NCBI GenBank assembly: GCA_035771165.1
Contig: JAWNZC010000024.1
Location: 120,001 to 184,000 of the forward strand
Source: Paragorgia papillata
Lineage: Eukaryota; Cnidaria; Anthozoa; Scleralcyonacea; Coralliidae
Direction of reading: 5' to 3'
DNA: 64,000 nucleotides
Positions 23,245-64,000 of the stretch are shown here, in pieces. Every line of letters begins with the position of its first letter. The first letter of the stretch is position 1. The translations under genes were made by a program, and so were the position numbers. The notes beneath the pieces are model-generated. The model saw nothing but the letters and a program-made list of their open reading frames with translations. It was not told the DNA's origin and did not search any database.

Positions 23245-23375
23245 GTTATATTGAAAATATACAAAAGCTAACGACAATAAACGAAATTGAAAAGAATTCA
23301 AAAGAAAAATGGAAAAGAAATTGACGTCGAAGGGTGAAAATTACGTATTCTATACTAATAAAAGAGTCTATACAC
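23245..23375. repeat. dispersed repeat shared with 57100-57238
   Basis: GAAAATATACAAAAGCTAA, AATTCAAAAGAAAAA and TTACGTATTCTATACT occur in the same order in both places. In both cases the repeat lies close to an element with GGCTGGAAATC ends. It is non-coding. Confidence 0.6.
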
Positions 23376-23783
23376 TATGCTTCTGGTTAGAGTGGACAGA
23401 TTCTATTTCTGTTTAAGGATATACTATTAATTGTATAGGGGGAGTGATAGCAGAAGGCAACTGCTGGGCCATGAGAATATAGATAAAAAAAATAGGCACA
23501 CACAGGCGTGCATGTATCTAGTGGGATGAAAAAAACATTGAGGATGGTAAACAGGAGAAAGGGGCGTTTATCTTGTGAAAGAACGGATGTGTCTTCCACG
23601 GTTACCTCCCGTTCGATAGTTGTCAAAGTTCGCGGGAGGCGGAGGAAGGAACCTGGAAGAAAGAGAGAAGTTCCAAAGCTAGAAATCGTATCTTTTTTCA
23701 CATTTATGAAACACAAAACAATTTTCGCGTATTGCGTTTGCGCGAGTTCGCGAGGGAAAGTACAATGGAAAGTTTAGCTAAAA

Positions 23784-24543
23784 TTTAGGCTCGATTTCCA
23801 GTCCCGGTATATACTTGCCTCCCCCGAAAGAGACGACTGGACGCGTGAGCCACAGAACATGTCTGTGACGTATTGCATAAATTAATTTCTCAAACTCATT
23901 AATAATTCATGAGGAAAATTCAAAAGAAATCAATATTTAATCAGTATTTAGAAATCGGAGGAAGATTACGGTCAAATTTAGCAAACTTTGAGGTCGATTT
24001 TCTCTTAAAATATTGATCCGTTTGAGAAGCTATATCCAACACGAGTCAGTGTTCATCATCCGATGTCTAAATACAGTCAAGAGGGTTAAAACAACTCGGC
24101 TTCGCCTCGTATTTTCAACCCTCTTGACTGTATTTAGAAATCGGAGGAAGAACACTGACTCGTGTTGGATATATTACTTCACGATATCAAACTCTACAGA
24201 AGCTGACTGAAACACAAGTGACTTTCCCGATCCTGTAGGATAAAACATCTTGCCATTAACCAATTTCTCTAGAGCTTCCCGTTGTACATTTTTTAGACAA
24301 TCAACCTTAAACGTTTCTAAAATGCGATTGCATTATTCACTCATCAGCACTCTATTGATCGCCATTTTGAACTGATGGGTAATTCCATAGAATTCATGCA
24401 ATAACCACAATAATATATGCCCGCTGAAAATATGCAGGCACGATTGTGATTGGTGCAAATCGGCAATGCACAAGCTCACGAGTCCAACTGTGATTTCGGG
24501 AGGTACGTACCGGGGTCCGAGATATGGCTGGAAATCGAGCCTA
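23784..24543. mobile_element. transposon remnant with AGGCTCGATTTCCAG ends; contains a nested hairpin
   Basis: The left end AGGCTCGATTTCCAGTCCCGG is inverted at the right as CTGGAAATCGAGCCT. The interior carries CTTGCCTCCCCCGAAAGAGA and CATTTTGAACTGATGGG, both shared with 55845-57245. A family C hairpin (23880-24180) is nested inside: CCAACACGAGTCAGTGTTC and GAACACTGACTCGTGTTGG flank a CTCGGCTTCGCCTCG core. Confidence 0.7.
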
Positions 24544-24549
24544 CAATCA

Positions 24550-25240
24550 TGGACAAAATTGTTGGGCCATTTTATATCTTTTGCAATGTTACAAAGTTAA
24601 AAAGCTGTGTTTTATTGAAAATTCATAAATTCGTCATTTTCAGACAATCATGGACAAAATTGTTGGGCCACTTTGCCGATTTTCGCCCAAGCACTTTTGT
24701 CCAGGATTGTCTGAAAATGGCGAATTAAACAAAATTGGAGAAAAAAACCAATTTGGTCGCGGCGATTCTGCGCAGTTTGTTCCAAAATGACACAAATACG
24801 GTCCCACATGCATGAATAACAGATTGTTTGTGGAGTAAAGAAGGTTTGGTGAATATGCAAATTAAATAAGAGCTCTCGTGCGGGTGGTACCGGTGCGGGT
24901 GGGAACTCTGCAGAGACTCTGCTCCAATGATCCCTTCCCCATTGAGGGGGTAAGTGCGAGCAGAGACGGGCGCTCTTTTATTAAGCTGTATATATTTTGT
25001 AATGTTACAAAGTTAGAAAGCTGTGTTTTATTGAAAATTGATAAATTCGTCATTTTCAGACAATCATGGACAAAATTGTTGGGCCACTTTATATCTTTTG
25101 CAATGTTACAAAGTTAAAAAGCTGTGTTTTATTGAAAATTCATAAATTCGTCAATTTGAGACAATCATGGACAAAATTGTTGGGCCACTTTGCCGATTTT
25201 CGCATGGTGTCCCAAGCACTTTTGTCCAGGATTGTAGCTA
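24550..25240 (+). repeat. ~108-bp tandem/dispersed units with GACAAAATTGTTGGGCCA
   Basis: Three or more copies of a unit contain TTTTGCAATGTTACAAAGTT, AAGCTGTGTTTTATTGAAAA and CAATCATGGACAAAATTGTT, followed by GGGCCACTTT. Two copies are adjacent at about 25000-25190; the first (24570-24670) is separated by unrelated DNA. No protein is supported. Confidence 0.75.
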
Positions 25241-25702
25241 AAATTGAGATTCTTTGTAAAACTGGTCTAACCTGTTTTCTTTCCGACCACCATCCTGTTG
25301 TGGACCTGCCCAGTATCCACCGCGCACCTGTTGGTCGCGGTAAGCAGTCTCCCGGAAGCCTGGAAAAGAGTTAAACGAACGTTCACGTCACAAAGAGTAT
25401 ACACTTGTAAAAATCTCGCAGCTTGTCAACGAGATCAGTGTTCGCGACGGTTTCGTAATGTACGTTTGCCGACCTTGAGACTCCATCGTTAATCAAAAAA
25501 GAATATTTCTCTTACCCCTGTAGTTCACAGTCGCTGGAGTTCCCCAGTTGTTGCTTGAAATATTAAAAGAAAATTTACAATTAATGCGTGATAATCCAAA
25601 AATTGAAACAGACGTTTCGCAGACGTTCGTCAAGCTCAATTATACTTAGAAAAGATAAGCCTCATGCAGTGGCCCGATGGTCAGAGCGTCTAACCGGTCA
25701 TC

Positions 25703-26640
25703 ATGGTATTTTTCTTCAAAATTATCAATAAACTTATTTATTTGGACAAGACCTCCTTACCGAAACCAAAGACATCTCAGAGACTGACACAATCTTCCAG
25801 TAAAATGGTTGGTACAACCTTTGAAGAGCGACTATGCAGAACATCAACGTACAGCAGATCATACTTGATACGATCAACACGGATATGGAACGCGCTACCA
25901 AAGGAAATACCCCGTAACACACCTTCTCTTGCTACTTTTAAAACTATACTGAAAGACTACTACTACTCCGCTCTTTGCTCAACATTCGACCCTGACGACT
26001 CACGTACATGGAAGACAGCCTGTGTTAAGTGTAATTGTGCTCGTAGTCTATTAGTTTCCCCTTCTTGTTGTTTTTAAACCTCGCCCAATTTATTATTTAT
26101 TTATTTATTTATCTATTTATCTACTATTTATCTATTTATCTGTGTATCTGTGTATCTGTGTATCTGTTTATCTATTTATCTATTTATCTCTATATTTATT
26201 TATTTATCGATCTATTTATTTATTTTTTTACATATTTATTTATTTTTTTATATATTTATTTATTTGTTTATTTATTATTCACTTATTTACTTTTTTATTT
26301 ATTTATTTATTTATTTAATTAATTGTTTAATTGTTTATTTATTTATTTAAATAAGTAGTTAATTCACAGCTTTCTTTCGGGGGGGGGGGGGGTGTTAGCG
26401 TTCTTTTTCTTTCATCTTTTACTTTAGATTCATTGTTTTTGTATTATCTTGTGCATGTGTATTTCCGTTCACTGTTAAACTTGTATGTTGTTGTAATATT
26501 TGTAACAAAGGATCCGCAGTAATTGGCTTTAGCTGTTACGGTATTCCTGCCTAGTATTACTTTTGTTGGTACAAATTGTACATATATAATTAATGATATT
26601 ATCAGGGCAAAGTTACATAAAAATATAATAAAAATAAAAA
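25703..26640 (+). mobile_element. 3' end of a non-LTR retrotransposon (LINE)
   Basis: The open frame 25703-26077 contains TRIWNALPKEI and SLATFKTILKDYY, then a Cys-containing tail. This is the usual C-terminal end of the reverse-transcriptase ORF in CR1/L2/Jockey-like LINEs: the R-WN-LP-E motif followed by F---L. It is followed by a TTTA-rich tract, a poly-G run near 26380, a 3' UTR and an A-rich end (ATAAAAATAAAAAAA). It is 5'-truncated, lacking the catalytic polymerase and endonuclease domains, and is therefore dead. Confidence 0.75.
26085..26350. repeat. (TTTA)n/(TATC)n microsatellite in the LINE 3' region
   Basis: A degenerate tetranucleotide tract directly after the LINE stop codon. It gives spurious Tyr/Ile/Phe-rich frames. 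Confidence 0.9.
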
Positions 26641-26989
26641 AATTAGAAGGTTGCAGGTTCGAACCCTGTCAGGGGTTCAGAACTCTTTTCTGAGTAATAT
26701 ACTCGAGGTTGACGAACGTCCACCAAACGTCTGTTACATTACACCAAGCTCGCAAACGAGCATGCACTACAATACATGTATACGTAGAATTTATCAAATC
26801 CAAAAATAATCGAGATTTAAATGTAACAAATCTAAATTAATGCAGCCAGTGTTTAAAGCGCCTATCAGCCCAAATACGATATCATTGATATTGAGTGGCT
26901 ATGTAAAGTGACTTATGATTTATTTAACGTCGTAAGCACAGGATGAGGTCGCCCAATCATCCGAGCCAGGGGCTTATGTTAAAAGTGCA

Positions 26990-27212
26990 CGACATAAGCT
27001 AAGACCTAACGTGTTGATTTTACGGAGGGAGGAAAACCGCAGAACCCTGCGAAAAACCCTCGAAGCACAGCAGAGACCAACTAAACTCTACTCACATGAA
27101 ATTCAGGTTCGAGAACGGGGTTATTCCCAGACGGTCACCCATCCAAGTACAAGTACTGGGCTTAACTACAGCGGTGAGAGGCAGCGCCCTAACAGTACAC
27201 GCCACCCGTGAG
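26990..27212 (-). mobile_element. 5S-rRNA-derived SINE copy
   Basis: Minus-strand copy with CGGGTGGCGTGTACTGTTAG, CACCGCTGTAGTTAAGCCC, GGATGGGTGACCGTC and TTCGAGGGTTTTTCGC. The 5S-like block contains a small local duplication (AAGTACAAGTACT). It lies between the VIRMA stop codon and the LINE. Confidence 0.85.
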
Positions 27213-27239
27213 TAGTTGGACGCCAAAATAAGATATACT

Positions 27240-27261
27240 TTTATTTGAATCCTTATTTATT
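27240..27261 (-). terminator. two candidate AATAAA signals for VIRMA
   Basis: On the minus strand AATAAA occurs at 27261-27256 and 27245-27240, about 310-330 bp downstream of the VIRMA stop at 27573. Their position supports the gene ending here. Confidence 0.4.
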
Positions 27262-27572
27262 GTTATATTGAGGTTTGTATTTCCAAAATGGTAATGAGGA
27301 TGACGTCGTCAAAATAGGCATTTGTGTTTCTTTCTCCCTTTTCTTATAATAAGCTGTTTGAAAACTTTAATAAAGTATAGAATATGCTATTCAAGTATGC
27401 TATACCAACGTGCGAATTGTATAATATTTCTCCCGTAATAGAAGATTGGGCATGAAAATTATGCCTCGGGTCAAATAATATTTGACATTCAAATATACAC
27501 TTTACAAAGAATCTATATCAGTCATATCGTATTTGGGATACTTTAAGTCATCTAAGGTGTTCAATTTACTTC

Positions 27573-64000
<36,428 letters not shown>

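Larger units (their letters stand above)
25665..26690 (+). mobile_element. tRNA-type SINE split by a LINE insertion
   Basis: The 5' half at about 25665-25702 holds the A box TGGCCCGATGG. The 3' half resumes at 26642 with AGAAGGTTGCAGGTTCGAAC, which contains the B box. The intact relative at 21806 has these halves joined, so the material between (about 25703-26640) is an insertion. Confidence 0.65.

Overview
This window is from an animal nuclear genome. The genes have many small exons with GT/AG borders, introns from about 100 bp to 13 kb, and a heavy load of transposon remnants and microsatellites. The gene set (a septin, a TMEM143-like protein, VIRMA/virilizer and forkhead factors) is metazoan. 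The mix of TIR-bearing MITEs, 5S-rRNA-derived SINEs and intronless forkhead genes suggests an invertebrate. A cnidarian is my best guess, but nothing here proves the phylum. I see no prokaryotic features.

Layout. (1) 957-11208, minus: a septin of the SEPT2/4/5 type. Nine coding exons were rebuilt with consistent splice phases; the C-terminus lies beyond the left edge. (2) 11209-13238: head-to-head intergenic region, possibly a shared promoter. (3) 13239-22389, plus: a TMEM143-like mitochondrial membrane protein in four exons, whose N-terminus has an unresolved frame problem. (4) 22390-27572: convergent intergenic region filled with MITEs, a split tRNA-type SINE, a LINE 3' end and a 5S SINE. 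(5) 27573 to beyond 64000, minus: the C-terminal roughly 660 codons of VIRMA (virilizer), the scaffold of the m6A mRNA methyltransferase complex, in 17 phase-consistent exons. The 5' part lies beyond the right edge.

The 13-kb VIRMA intron (42307-55494) holds two intronless forkhead genes in opposite orientation (43946-44806 minus, 52694-53557 plus). They are an inverted duplication with about 1.3-kb arms that include the TATA box and 5' UTR. The minus copy carries unusual changes in the DNA-recognition region. The spacer is filled with a 17-bp satellite and three copies of a composite SINE.

The most unusual items are: the inverted FOX pair; a 60-bp tandem array that repeats the 5' splice site of VIRMA exon J and could create 21-nt in-frame microexons; a partial copy of a septin exon across a long microsatellite; a 5S-derived SINE whose 3' tail runs straight into a pyrimidine tract; a minisatellite carrying repeated TGACGTCA (CRE-like) sites; and a MITE with 9-bp target duplication whose empty-site paralogue is also in this window. 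I found no wholly new biochemical system.
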